Origin: Peronospora farinosa
Taxonomy: Eukaryota > Oomycota > Peronosporomycetes > Peronosporales > Peronosporaceae
Assembly (NCBI GenBank): GCA_947646735.1
Contig: CANTFK010000666.1
Coordinates: 248,001-312,000, forward strand
Direction: 5' to 3'
DNA: 64,000 bases
Both the position numbers and the translations under genes were made by a program. The notes beneath the pieces are model-generated. The model searched no databases. It was not told the origin of the DNA and worked only from the letters and a program-made list of their open reading frames with translations. Shown here piece after piece: positions 1 through 9,378 of the stretch (position 1 is its first letter; every line of letters starts with the position of its first letter).

Positions 1-220
1 AATGCTTTAATAATACACTAAATGTGGTAAAAGCAAGCGTTGTCACTAGGTTAAACTGGATTTAGTTCCAATACAAGTAAGTTACCCCATATCTTGCATC
101 ATACGTATCATTTTGCTAGAGTAAGTTGGATATTCTATATTAAAAGATGATTACAAATATCAAATGGAATGTATCAATCAAGTAAATATTAATTTTTAAA
201 AGCAGACTTCACTTATTACC

Positions 221-526
221 ATGTTCGTCGGAACGACGAGTACACAATGGCCCGTGGAGCGACGGGTACACAATGAAACTCCTACTTATTGACTTTTATA
301 CTTATCAATTAAGTTGAGTCAACCGGAGATTTTGAGGTAAAATGATGGGCTAATATGTAGAATTCGCGTACGTTACGACGGGCAGCACCAAAAAGCTGCA
401 CACAGGCTAAAAGAAGCATAAAAGAGCTGGGTGGCGCACATAGAATAAAACAACATTCGGTCCTCAAAACATCATTTAATCTATATATTCGGTCCGTGCG
501 CACCATGCCCGTCGGAACGACGGGCA
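221..526. repeat. Three short GC-rich hairpin motifs
   Basis: Three related motifs share the pattern CCCGTCG-GAA-CGACGGG followed by a pyrimidine and ACACA. The best copy (506-526) has perfect 9-bp arms around GAA. The others (225-239 and 251-266) have shorter arms. They sit in otherwise AT-rich DNA upstream of the first gene. The form resembles the ends or LTR hairpins of transposable elements, but no coding remnant is visible between them. Bases 1-735 contain no gene that I can support. Confidence 0.5.
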
Positions 527-735
527 CACACCCTAGTGTTGGTATAATAATTTTTTTGCTTCTACTTTAAATTTTATTAACTTCGCGGTTTCGACATAAT
601 TGATAAAGTCAATTTTTTAATGATAAGAATCAAATGAGGCATATATTACTACACAAAATTAAATAAATGTACCACTTCCTTGGTACATCCGTTACCGACG
701 AACCGTCATGTAGCCATTCGTAAAAAAAGCAGAAA

Positions 736-1707
736 ATGAGCGACGATGGTAGTGCTGTTCCCATTGCAGGTGTAAAGCTTAATGCTGCAACTATTGCTGA
801 CCCTTTCAGCTCCGCTGTACGTCAATACATTGAGCATGATATGAATGGAGTGGGTCCTAAACTCGTGGGTTTATTGGCCCACGGTGACCCTGCAGCCAAG
901 AAATACGCCGAGTGGACAGGTAAAGCTTGTGCACGTGACGGTATCCGCTACGAGCTGCGTGAAGTACCCAAGGATGAGCTCCTTGCAGCTTTAGAGAATG
1001 CCAATCATGACCCGGATGTGCACGGAATCTTAGTGTACTACCCGTGCTTTGGTCCCTTTCCGAGCTTTTTCGGTGGCACAATGGACGATTTTCTACGTGA
1101 TAGCATCAACATCAAGAAAGATGTGGAAGGACTATGTCAGTTCTACCGGGGCAATTTGTACCGTAACATCCGCTATGTGGATGAAGAGGAGACACAAAAG
1201 TGTGTGCTACCCTGCACCCCTTTGGCCATTGTCAAGATCTTGGAACACATTGGCATCTACGACAAGTCAAAACCTACTGGTAACCATCTCGAAGGTGTTA
1301 GTGTCACGGTGATCAACCGCAGTGACATTGTGGGCCGTCCATTGGCTGCTATGCTTGCCAATGACGGTGCTGATGTCTACAGCGCCGACATCGACTCACT
1401 TTATCTATTCCGTCGCGGTAAACTCATTCCAAGTGAGGAGACGCAGGAAACGGCGTGCAAGAAGTCTCGTGTTATCATTACTGGCGTGCCGGTAAAGAGT
1501 TACAAGCTACCGCTTGAGTGGGTAAGTGAGAACACGGTTGTCATTAACGTCGCGTCCTTTAAGAACGTCGACGAGACTGAGTTGCTCAAGATCAAGGGCG
1601 TGAAGTATGTGCCACTCGTTGGGAAGGTCACAGTGGCTATGCTGGAACGCAACTTGCTACGTCTGTACGAGAACTTCCACTGGAAGCCCAAAAAAGTCTG
1701 GCAGTAA
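736..1707 (+). CDS. MTD1: NAD-dependent methylenetetrahydrofolate dehydrogenase, MTD1 type
   Basis: Intronless 323-residue protein of the tetrahydrofolate dehydrogenase/cyclohydrolase superfamily, matching the monofunctional cytosolic yeast Mtd1 type in length (about 320 aa). The family oxidises 5,10-methylene-THF to 5,10-methenyl-THF with NAD+ in one-carbon metabolism. The N-terminal catalytic part carries Y57-A-E-W-T-G-K63, the family's Tyr/Lys active-site segment. LPCTPLAIVKILE (158-170) opens the cofactor domain. The Rossmann loop is VINRSDIVGRPLA (192-204), where NRS replaces the GRS usual in bifunctional FolD. VPLVGKVTVAML (292-303) replaces the PGGVGPMT motif of FolD. The ATG at 736 is the first in frame. 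There is no mitochondrial presequence, so a cytosolic location is inferred. The next gene starts about 690 bp downstream on the same strand. Confidence 0.9.
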   Translation: MSDDGSAVPIAGVKLNAATIADPFSSAVRQYIEHDMNGVGPKLVGLLAHGDPAAKKYAEWTGKACARDGIRYELREVPKDELLAALENANHDPDVHGILVYYPCFGPFPSFFGGTMDDFLRDSINIKKDVEGLCQFYRGNLYRNIRYVDEEETQKCVLPCTPLAIVKILEHIGIYDKSKPTGNHLEGVSVTVINRSDIVGRPLAAMLANDGADVYSADIDSLYLFRRGKLIPSEETQETACKKSRVIITGVPVKSYKLPLEWVSENTVVINVASFKNVDETELLKIKGVKYVPLVGKVTVAMLERNLLRLYENFHWKPKKVWQ

Positions 1708-2397
1708 GTGTTTTAGAAGGTTGATGGCACAAGGCCAGAGCGTCTTAGCCGCCCCTTGGCATTAAAAATGCATTCATTTTACTCGTTATGGGCCTATGAG
1801 GCGCTATACAATTGATCGTGTATACTGTCATTCTGCATACTAACCTACTTCAGTACTTGAAAGTACTTGCTAAACAGCAGAGTCGCCTGTCAATGACGAA
1901 CGCATCTTTTTTGTCGAATCTTCTCGCTCTATCTCCGAAAGTGCTCAACATATGAAGCCAGTTTCGGACCTAAGACAACCCATCTTGATACAGGTAAGTG
2001 GCCTTCTTGAAGATATCTTCATATGAAATAGTTGCATCCAAGAATATATGTATCCGTTAAGCTTATTTACTGAGCCATACATTTTTGATATCGGTTGCAG
2101 GTTTTCCAGACGGTTTCTAGGTAGTAACGCGCCGCTGTATATCGCAATATTTTTCCTAATTATACCTATTGAAAGAGTCAAATTTTAGAAATATACTCGG
2201 ATGTATTGTTCCTCCACCAATCACAACGCTCAAAATGTTGTACTCTAATTAATTTATCCCAAAATTCAAGTCGTCCCTAAATCGCAAAAAAGTGCCCATA
2301 ATCACACTGCACCAGAACGAAGACGGTCATTTCTCTATTCAACTTGTAGACTCTCCTTGGCCAGAAGACGACATTTTTTTCCTACTTTGCCATCACA
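1708..2397. other. Intergenic, no gene seen
   Basis: AT-rich spacer between two same-strand genes. Open frames here are short and have no protein-like composition. It must hold the 3' end of the MTD1-like gene and the promoter of the next gene. Confidence 0.6.
2327..2340 (+). promoter_or_regulatory. Oomycete Inr/FPR-like core promoter
   Basis: TCATTTCTCTATTC fits the oomycete core consensus (an initiator of the TCAYTYY type followed directly by a WTTY-like flanking promoter region). It lies about 60-70 nt before the ATG at 2398, a normal distance for oomycete 5' leaders. Motif match only. Confidence 0.45.
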
Positions 2398-3723
2398 ATG
2401 GCGAGTGGACAATCGATGTTTAAGGGCGCATTTGGATTGGATGATTGGGTCTGGTGGTTGATTATTGGTGGTGTCGCACTCCTCCTCCTCTTATTGCTGG
2501 TTTGCTGCTGTGTGTGCATGCAACGTGCTAAGCGCAAAGGTCACGAAGAGGCTCTTGCTTCAGTACAAGCTCGTCAACGACTCAGACAAGGACGTGAGCG
2601 TGCTGAACAGCAGCAACAGCAGCAGCGCTACCAACAAGCCCAACAACCTCTAGACGTTACATTTGCCAACAATAATGGGTTCACAAATGGGCACCAACCA
2701 GGTTACGGTTACTCAAAAAAGGTTACTACTGCACTTTTACCGAAACGAAAAAACCCCGGACCACAAGTAGCTGCTAATGGGTTCCGAGAACATTCTTCAC
2801 AATTACATACCCACCAATTTGCAAAACCGGGTCAACAAGAAGGTCAAGCGACGGGTCAGCAGTATCAGGAACCACGAAAGTGGTACAATGCGGATCACGC
2901 CAAAAGTCGCAATGCACCTGATGTCCGTACAAGTTCTCACTATCCGGACAATATACGGTGTAATGATCTAGACCCAAGAGGTGGAGGTACGGATGAAGTT
3001 CCATTCATGTCGGTCAAATCTCCATTAACGGCCAAAGCCAATAGGAAATCTAAAGTTCGATGGCAAAACCAATCACCTTACGATCGTGAAACAAAAAGCT
3101 CGATTCCAGCGCCAATAGCAATGCCAACAAACACACAAACACTAGCCAATCCATTGGATACTCGATCGAGTACTGGCTTAGAATCTGGTACTTCAAGAAG
3201 TACGTTACAATCTCGAATCGATGCTTTACGGTTAGCGGACACGAACGATATGGTGCATTCACGTATCAGTGTGGAATCGACGGATGTTCCATATTTATCG
3301 GCTAAAACTGGAGATGCAGTAAATACATCTGCCATGTCTAGAGCATTGAAAGCCCAGGACTCGTACGCTTCGGGGCCGGCACGACGTTCTGAAATGGTAA
3401 CGAGCAATATCATGTCTATGAACTCGTCGACCTTGGCGAATTCATTCTTCTCGTCACCGTCGTCTTCTCTCCATAGTGGCGATAGTATTGATACACTTGA
3501 TCGTGAAGGCGAAAACACCAAGTCGACGGTGCTTGGAAACGCCCTCTCACACGGTTCTAGCCGCTCAATTGGTAGTGACTACTTTAACGACCAGTTTGAA
3601 GATTCGGGTAGTTTTGGGCCAGGTAGCAGTGATTTTAAGAGGCAAAACAGCAGTGCGTCATCAGGCAGACCAACCAGGGAGGATAATGAGTCCTATAATA
3701 ACCGCGGCTCGGTTGAATTTTGA
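2398..3723 (+). CDS. Single-pass membrane protein with long disordered tail
   Basis: 441 residues in one exon. After a short N-terminus with several Trp (D15-D-W-V-W-W), residues about 17-41 form one strong membrane segment (LIIGGVALLLLLLLV) followed by a Cys cluster (CCCVC) and basic residues, which suggests a short outside N-terminus and a cytosolic tail. The Cys cluster next to the membrane could be S-acylated (inference). The tail is low complexity: a glutamine run near 71-77 and then about 300 Ser/Thr/Asn-rich residues with no recognisable fold. I do not recognise the family and do not assign a function. The ATG at 2398 lies just after a good Inr-like motif. Confidence 0.75.
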   Translation: MASGQSMFKGAFGLDDWVWWLIIGGVALLLLLLLVCCCVCMQRAKRKGHEEALASVQARQRLRQGRERAEQQQQQQRYQQAQQPLDVTFANNNGFTNGHQPGYGYSKKVTTALLPKRKNPGPQVAANGFREHSSQLHTHQFAKPGQQEGQATGQQYQEPRKWYNADHAKSRNAPDVRTSSHYPDNIRCNDLDPRGGGTDEVPFMSVKSPLTAKANRKSKVRWQNQSPYDRETKSSIPAPIAMPTNTQTLANPLDTRSSTGLESGTSRSTLQSRIDALRLADTNDMVHSRISVESTDVPYLSAKTGDAVNTSAMSRALKAQDSYASGPARRSEMVTSNIMSMNSSTLANSFFSSPSSSLHSGDSIDTLDREGENTKSTVLGNALSHGSSRSIGSDYFNDQFEDSGSFGPGSSDFKRQNSSASSGRPTREDNESYNNRGSVEF

Positions 3724-3937
3724 GCTAGTGACGAGACAATGAGAAAGAGGGTCCATCTTGTTAAGGGAGTGTCAAACTGACAAAAGACAAGCTGGATAAT
3801 AAGTAGCGTGACATTCTGAAAGCATGTCGTATCGTGCTGAAGTCGAGCTAGCCAAAGTCGTATCATAGCAGCAATACCGTATCTAATGTTACTGTAGTTT
3901 TTTAATGAACATGACGATAGCCTGAGTTCCCCGTCAT

Positions 3938-4785
3938 CTACCACCAACGAGAGCGAGTACTGCCTGAACCCGTCGATAGCGGTGGCATCGCTACCCCACA
4001 ATCACTAACTTCTGATCTCCCATTATTATCTCGGTCAACATTTCTGTTCGCCGTTTGTCGAAGTCCCAAACTGTTGTAATTGTCGTTGCTGTAGCTATTC
4101 CTGCCATCTCCTCGATTAGCAAATGCTAGTGTCTGCTGTAGGAAAGTATCAAAAGCACCACTCGGTTCTATCGACAATGGCTCTACACTCTACCACAATC
4201 AAAAAAACACCATTAGTCAAAAAGTAAAGCACATTTCCCCTGCCCCATCTTTCAATCTCGTACCGATTGAATGCTTGAAACTGTACGAAACTCTGCAAAC
4301 CCCATTGGTCCCATCGTTTTCGTTCGATAATTCATCGAAAGCAAGTCTTTTTTGTTACCGACGACAAGTTTCGGTAATTCGTGCAACGTCGGAAAATCGT
4401 ATTCATTTCCACTCGAAGGTACGATACAGCCTTTCAGTCTTTGAATTCTATTTAACTCTCGACTCCAATTGCGTAAACGTTCTCCACTTTTAACATTGCT
4501 CAGATCATGAACAAACATGACGCCATGGACGTCATGATAGAAAACATGACGACTAAGTTCATATCGACAATGTCCTCCAATATCAAGAAATTCCACGAAA
4601 ATTTCACGATTTAAAGGCCCGAGAGATTTTAACAACACGTGAATATCACATCCAGTGGTCCATACACTTGATTTATCATGATTTGATACAGTAAGTGACT
4701 GGGACCGACAAAGTGATCGTAAAAATGTAGTTTTTCCCACTCCAGAATCCCCCACGACCAAGACACGAACACTTGGTGTTTCCAT
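3938..4785 (-). CDS. RABL3: RABL3/LIP1-like small GTPase
   Basis: Two exons on the minus strand: 4785-4264 and 4189-3938, with a 74-nt GT-AG intron (donor GTACGA) in phase 0, giving about 257 aa. G1 is GDSGVGKT (12-19), G3 is D68-I-G-G71 and G4 is N144-K-K-D147. WTTGC (42-46) and VEFLDIGGH are characteristic of the RABL3 group rather than ordinary Rabs. The C-terminus ends ...SRWW with no prenylation cysteine, again like RABL3. The family is atypical Ras-superfamily: human RABL3 regulates prenylation and cell proliferation, and the plant homologue LIP1 links light to the clock. The exon 2 tail is low complexity. It is divergent from the CAPZA gene; the two ATGs are separated by 193 bp, so a shared promoter is likely. 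Confidence 0.82.
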
Positions 4786-4978
4786 CTTTTGTCTGGAATA
4801 ACAGCTGGTATATTATTCTTAATGAGAGAGAGAGAGAGACAGAAATTGTGATGTACCGAATAAAGAAATCGTATTAAACGGATATTGTAAGATTTAATTT
4901 ATGAGCTTTTGATAGAGGATAGGAGGAGGTACATCTACAAATCCCGTGATTTCTTATATAGTTTGTACGAGGGACAAG

Positions 4979-6026
4979 ATGGCGGAAGAATGGGAAGCTT
5001 CCGATGAAGAAAAGTTGCAGATTGCGCAGCGATTTTTGCTAGCGAGTCCTCCCGGACAAGTTCATGAGGTGCTACGAGATGTGGCAAAGCTAATACCGGC
5101 ACATGTGCTTCCAGATGCTGCGCTACGAGGCGCTTTGCATGCTTACAACGTCAAGAACTGTCTGCCGGTAGATGTACCGGATGCGGATTACAAGGTGCGC
5201 TCCTGGTCGTTTATTAATTTATACAGGATATTGATAAACAAAGGATTGCAAAGTCTAAAAACCTGTTTGTGTTTATATATAGATTTTGATCTGTGAGGAA
5301 GGCCAAGTCGATGCTGCTCATTATATTGATCCTATCGGGAACTGTGTGCTGGGTTTTGACCACATTAAACAGCAAATTGTGGCGGAAGATATTGCTGAGA
5401 TACCAGAATCAAGGATCACAGACTTTGAGAAAGAACGGTGAGGAACCCGTGAAAATTAATATTAGGTGCTGCTATGGATCGAACTAAACAATTTTTTGTA
5501 GAAAAGAAGTGCAAAAATCCTTACAATCGTACTTGCAATTTGAGTATATGCATGGGTACGGAAATATGTCGATCGTGAAAAAATCAAGTTATATATCGAC
5601 TAACGTTGTTTTTTGTGATACTGAAGAGGAATTGCTGGGGTGTACGTGGTTGGTACGAAGCTGGTGGTAAATTTGTGCACGGAACGGGTCAATCTACGCA
5701 ATTTTTGGGGAGGACGCTGGAAGTCGCGGTGGGAGGTAGACTTGACGGCTAATCCGTCTATAGTTATGGGGACCATTGAGCTGCATGTGCACTATTTTGA
5801 AAACGGGAACTTGCAGTTGCAGAGCATCAAGGATGTTAAAGAGGAGATTACGGTGCAGCGTCCTGGTGGTCTGGGTGACGCTATCCTGGGTGTCATGAAA
5901 GAAGCAGAGGACAATTTGCAGATGAATCTTGAAGATATGTACATCAACATGTCCGAGGAGACTTTCAAGGAGATGCGTCGTGTCATGCCTGGTTCGTACG
6001 CTTACTTTGTTTTATCTGTGAAGTGA
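4979..6026 (+). CDS. CAPZA: F-actin capping protein alpha subunit
   Basis: Four exons: 4979-5194, 5283-5437, 5502-5555, 5627-6026; all junctions are GT-AG and the sum is 825 nt, giving 274 aa. A spurious shorter acceptor at 5466 would leave a 28-nt intron and a stop; the acceptor at 5501 (after TTTTTTGTAG) restores frame. Family hallmarks are EEGQVD in exon 2, VGTKLVVNL and LRNFWGGRWKSRW in exon 4, the near-universal C-terminal half, and final DxxKEMRR-like helices (ETFKEMRRVMPGSY). The alpha subunit pairs with the beta subunit to cap actin barbed ends in the cytoplasm. I chose MAEEWEASD at 4979 rather than the in-frame ATG 33 nt upstream, because the shorter start matches the acidic N-terminus of the family. 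Confidence 0.93.
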
Positions 6027-6275
6027 GCTTATTGTCGTTGGTGCAAATGTGTACATTGTGTAGTGACCCAGACGAAGATGGAATGGAGTCTGCACGCGCA
6101 TCGCACGGCCAAGGACCTTGGACGCAGCAAGTAGAAGATGGTTATCAGTTGCGCTAACAATATGCGTAGTTAACAATGGAATTACAGAAGAAATGCGTAA
6201 AACGCAACGTGACATGTGGGACAAGTGTTTGATGCTGATAGCTTGATATGGATTTGTTGTTGTGATTGACTGTGT

Positions 6276-6616
6276 TTAGCTGCTAATCTCAAGGGCCTCT
6301 AAGAAGTCGCTTTTGCTGGCACGAAAGCTTTCACTATGCACAAAACCAATTGCACCACCTGCTCCACGATATTCAAACAGTGGATTCTTGTGCTCGATTC
6401 CACGACAGACCATCTCTTCATCATAGACGAAGCTGTGCTGCAATTTGACATGACTGCTTATTACGGCTCGAAATGCAATTGGAAGAGTTGGATGATGTCC
6501 GTTTTGCTCGCTTCTACCGAAGCAGGAGCGGTGTGACCTTTGTTGGTCATTTCTTGCAATATGCATTCGTGACATTCGAAGGGGTTCATCCACTTTTTGA
6601 GTATCGAAGGCTGCAT
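6276..6616 (-). CDS. Possible small gene, two overlapping coding-like frames
   Basis: In the spacer between convergent genes, two minus-strand frames look coding. Frame B starts at an ATG at 6616 (MQPSILKKWMNPFECHEC...) and stops at 6461 (51 aa); upstream it stays open and basic. Frame A continues to 6276 and contains a coherent stretch (FVYDEEMVCRGIEHK ... GAGGAIGF). Codon use is host-like in both. Either one frame is real, or one gene switches frame at about 6465-6480 through an indel or an intron that I cannot place: the only GT-AG pair there gives a 27-nt intron. No family recognised. Confidence 0.3.
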
Positions 6617-6809
6617 CTTTGCCTTTATCGCTTGTCGGTGTCTTTTGACCTTCTCAGTCCTGCGTGGAGCTCGAAGCTATCTATTTGCCGCGTCGATTTT
6701 AATTGAGCGCCAAGTGCGACGAGCAAGCCAATCATTTAGTTAAAGCACCGGATCAATGCGCATGTAGATCATTTATTTGTGCATGTACCCCTAGTATCAA
6801 CTGCTCTGG

Positions 6810-8951
6810 CTACCATGACGGAGTAGACGCCGCCTCACCACCACAATCGTCTCCACAGCCGACCCCACTCGAAGCGATGGGCTTGGAAGCCTTGCCACGC
6901 ATAGCGGCACGGAACAGGTCTGCCTTGTGTTGCTTGAAGAGGTTTTTGAGACCACCACCGTTGAGGAACGCCTCCTCGAGCTGCGTCAGCGAGAATGCAA
7001 CCTGGTGGTCCTTCACACTCACAACTCGGTTGCGCAGGTCCACCGTCACCTCCTCGCCCTCGCTCGCAAGCTCGTGAAACTTCTCATCCGTCACTACAAT
7101 ACCTAGAAGAGCATTGTTGGGCTGGTTGCGAGCGTAGATGTAAGCGAACGATTTGGCAATCACGGCTTGGACACCCACGGCCTTCAAGCAGATAGCGGCT
7201 TCTTCGCGCGACGAACCACTGCCGAATGCCGTGCCGGCCACAATAATGTTGAAACCGTCCTTCACTTTTTGCGGGAACTCGGGACGTACGTACGCGAATG
7301 ACTTGGCAGCTAGCACGTCCAATTCCGTCTCGCATTCAGCAGGCCACAGCGGTGATGATTTGTTCAGGCCCATGAATTGCGCCGGAATCACGGCATCCGT
7401 ATCGATATTGTCGCCGAATACTTGTACCTTACCACTAAACTTGGGCGGCAGAGCAGATTCCAACTCAGCAACACTAGCCTGCTCTTTGGCCTGCTGTGCG
7501 CTCTCCACATCATCAGCAGATACAAGCACGGGCTTGGGCTCCGTCACCTTGTACGACTTGGTCGTCTTGGCCGGTGATGGTGTCGAAGCATCCGGCTCGA
7601 CCCAGTTGCGGTAGCTGTCAAAGTCGTCCTTATTGATCTTGTCAAGATATGGCTGGGGGTCTACCACCTCCATGTCAAAGCTGGAGGCAGCCACCACGGC
7701 CGCTGAACTGAGGTTACCAATGGACCCCTTGCCCATACGGTTACGAAAGTTGCGGTTCTGGCTCGAGAGCCACACCTCATCTTCACCAGCCACATCAGCA
7801 CCAATACCTACACAGAAACTACAGCTCGGCACACCAACAGTGAACCCCGCCTCTTCATACACACGAATCAGCCCAAGTTCTTTCAGTCGGTCAACGATCT
7901 CCAGACTGCCGGGGGTGACACGACGATTGCCGTTTGTTGATGGACGTTTGCCCTCCATCATCGCCTGTTGCAACACCATTGCTCCTAGGATCAAATCCTC
8001 CTGAGTCGTCGTACAGGCACCAATGAAGCATCCATCGAGCTTCATCCCGAGTTTCTCCTGGACACTAACACAGTTGTCCGGTGACGGATAGAGAGCAATA
8101 AGTGGCTTGACATCAGCCAAATTGATCACATAATGAGCCGCATAATTGCATCCCTCATCCGGTTCAAAGAACTGTGCTTCATCAAAGTGCGACTCACGTG
8201 CTTCAAGTGTCCGTTGAGTAATAGCATCCGCTTGAAAGACCCCGGCAATACCACCAAATTCCGTACTCATGTTTGCAACTGCAAATCGAGCATCATCTGA
8301 AAGGTATTTAAGTCCAGAACCACCATAGTATACTGCCCGTTCAAAAGCGACTGTGTTCCGTTTAAGTTCGCCAAGAATATGAAGGATGACATCCTTGCCA
8401 CCGATACCAAAGTGAGGGGCACCGATCAGTTCAATGTAACACACTTCCGGGACTTTAAACCACGTTTGACCCGTGACTAAAGGCATGACAACATCACCTG
8501 CACCTAACCCAGCTGCAAATGCACCCATACCTCCTGCACTGCACGTATGACTGTCTGCACCAATGACAATTTGTCCTGGTTGGGCACGTTTACGAGCAAA
8601 TTCCGTGTGCATGATGGTAGTATTAGCAGGTTGAAAGTCCGTCAGTCCATGGGTTTTGGCAAATGAAGTGGACATTTCAATCAATGCTTTTTGTTTTGGT
8701 AAATGGTTGACCCGGGGGTCCACTGTATGGTCCAAAGCCAACCAGAATCGATCGGGTCGATGAAGAGGAGGACGACCAATGGCAGCGTGCATTGTATCCA
8801 TTGCTTGAAATGTCAATTCACTGGCAATGGTCCAATCGGCTTTTACACAAAGGACATCACCAACTTGAACGAATGGTTTTGAAAGACCGACAGCGTGATG
8901 ACATAAAATCTTTTCAATTACGTTCATAGGGGGCATTGATGTCGACTTCAT
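6810..8951 (-). CDS. Fused large + small subunit isopropylmalate/homoaconitate dehydratase (aconitase family)
   Basis: Intronless 713-residue hydro-lyase. Residues about 9-430 are a LeuC2/HacA-type large subunit: GADSHTCSAGGMG (131-143), [4Fe-4S] ligands C313 (IGACTT), C377 and C380 (SCSFC). After a Pro/Ser/Lys linker (about 452-505) comes the swivel domain with GDNIDTDAVIP (513-523) and FGSGSSREEA (576-585), normally a separate LeuD subunit. The expected reaction is isomerisation of 2- to 3-isopropylmalate (leucine synthesis) or the homologous homoaconitate step; sequence alone does not separate these. No mitochondrial presequence is evident (MKSTSMPPMNVIEKIL). The C-terminus has an unusual CGDDCGGE tail (699-706). 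A 13-bp G run lies about 70 bp upstream of the start codon. Confidence 0.88.
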   Translation of the reverse strand: MKSTSMPPMNVIEKILCHHAVGLSKPFVQVGDVLCVKADWTIASELTFQAMDTMHAAIGRPPLHRPDRFWLALDHTVDPRVNHLPKQKALIEMSTSFAKTHGLTDFQPANTTIMHTEFARKRAQPGQIVIGADSHTCSAGGMGAFAAGLGAGDVVMPLVTGQTWFKVPEVCYIELIGAPHFGIGGKDVILHILGELKRNTVAFERAVYYGGSGLKYLSDDARFAVANMSTEFGGIAGVFQADAITQRTLEARESHFDEAQFFEPDEGCNYAAHYVINLADVKPLIALYPSPDNCVSVQEKLGMKLDGCFIGACTTTQEDLILGAMVLQQAMMEGKRPSTNGNRRVTPGSLEIVDRLKELGLIRVYEEAGFTVGVPSCSFCVGIGADVAGEDEVWLSSQNRNFRNRMGKGSIGNLSSAAVVAASSFDMEVVDPQPYLDKINKDDFDSYRNWVEPDASTPSPAKTTKSYKVTEPKPVLVSADDVESAQQAKEQASVAELESALPPKFSGKVQVFGDNIDTDAVIPAQFMGLNKSSPLWPAECETELDVLAAKSFAYVRPEFPQKVKDGFNIIVAGTAFGSGSSREEAAICLKAVGVQAVIAKSFAYIYARNQPNNALLGIVVTDEKFHELASEGEEVTVDLRNRVVSVKDHQVAFSLTQLEEAFLNGGGLKNLFKQHKADLFRAAMRGKASKPIASSGVGCGDDCGGEAASTPSW

Positions 8952-9019
8952 CGTGTTTTTAGTTGTTGGTGTTTATTGATAGTATGACAAACTACTGGAT
9001 GCAAATTGTTAAATGAAGA

Positions 9020-9032
9020 GGGGGGGGGGGGG
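9020..9032. repeat. G13 homopolymer
   Basis: Thirteen consecutive G on the plus strand, so a C tract in the 5' flank of the minus-strand dehydratase gene, about 70-80 bp before its ATG. Length is likely to vary between isolates and is error-prone in assemblies. Confidence 0.9.
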
Positions 9033-9378
9033 TAGTGGAATTGTCGTGTTTGCGCATTTAGATGGATGACGTCTGAGCATATCGTCGGGTGCATTATACT
9101 TGAGGTTTGTATGGAAGTTGCGATTTTTGCATGCATAGATAGAGCTATCTAAACGACGCACTACAATTCAGTGTTGTTGTAAAGTTTAAACGAATGAACT
9201 GCTATGTAGTGAATGGTAGCAGTTGATTACAATGACTTGTCATTTGAATGCGTCATATTCCCTGAGCATCGCGTTTGGTCTCACTGTTTGTAAACAGCGA
9301 GTTCAATTGCATTCGCTGGTTTAGACTTTCATGAAGATTGTTGTCACAATGCTGTCAGCTATAGCAACGGTACGAAGT

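Noticed and set aside
3078..3521. 147-residue minus-strand frame inside the membrane-protein gene
   Set aside because: Mirror of the Ser/Thr-rich tail; no domain and no promoter.
7153..8004. Long plus-strand frames opposite the dehydratase gene
   Set aside because: Shadow frames of a strongly supported minus-strand gene with high codon bias.
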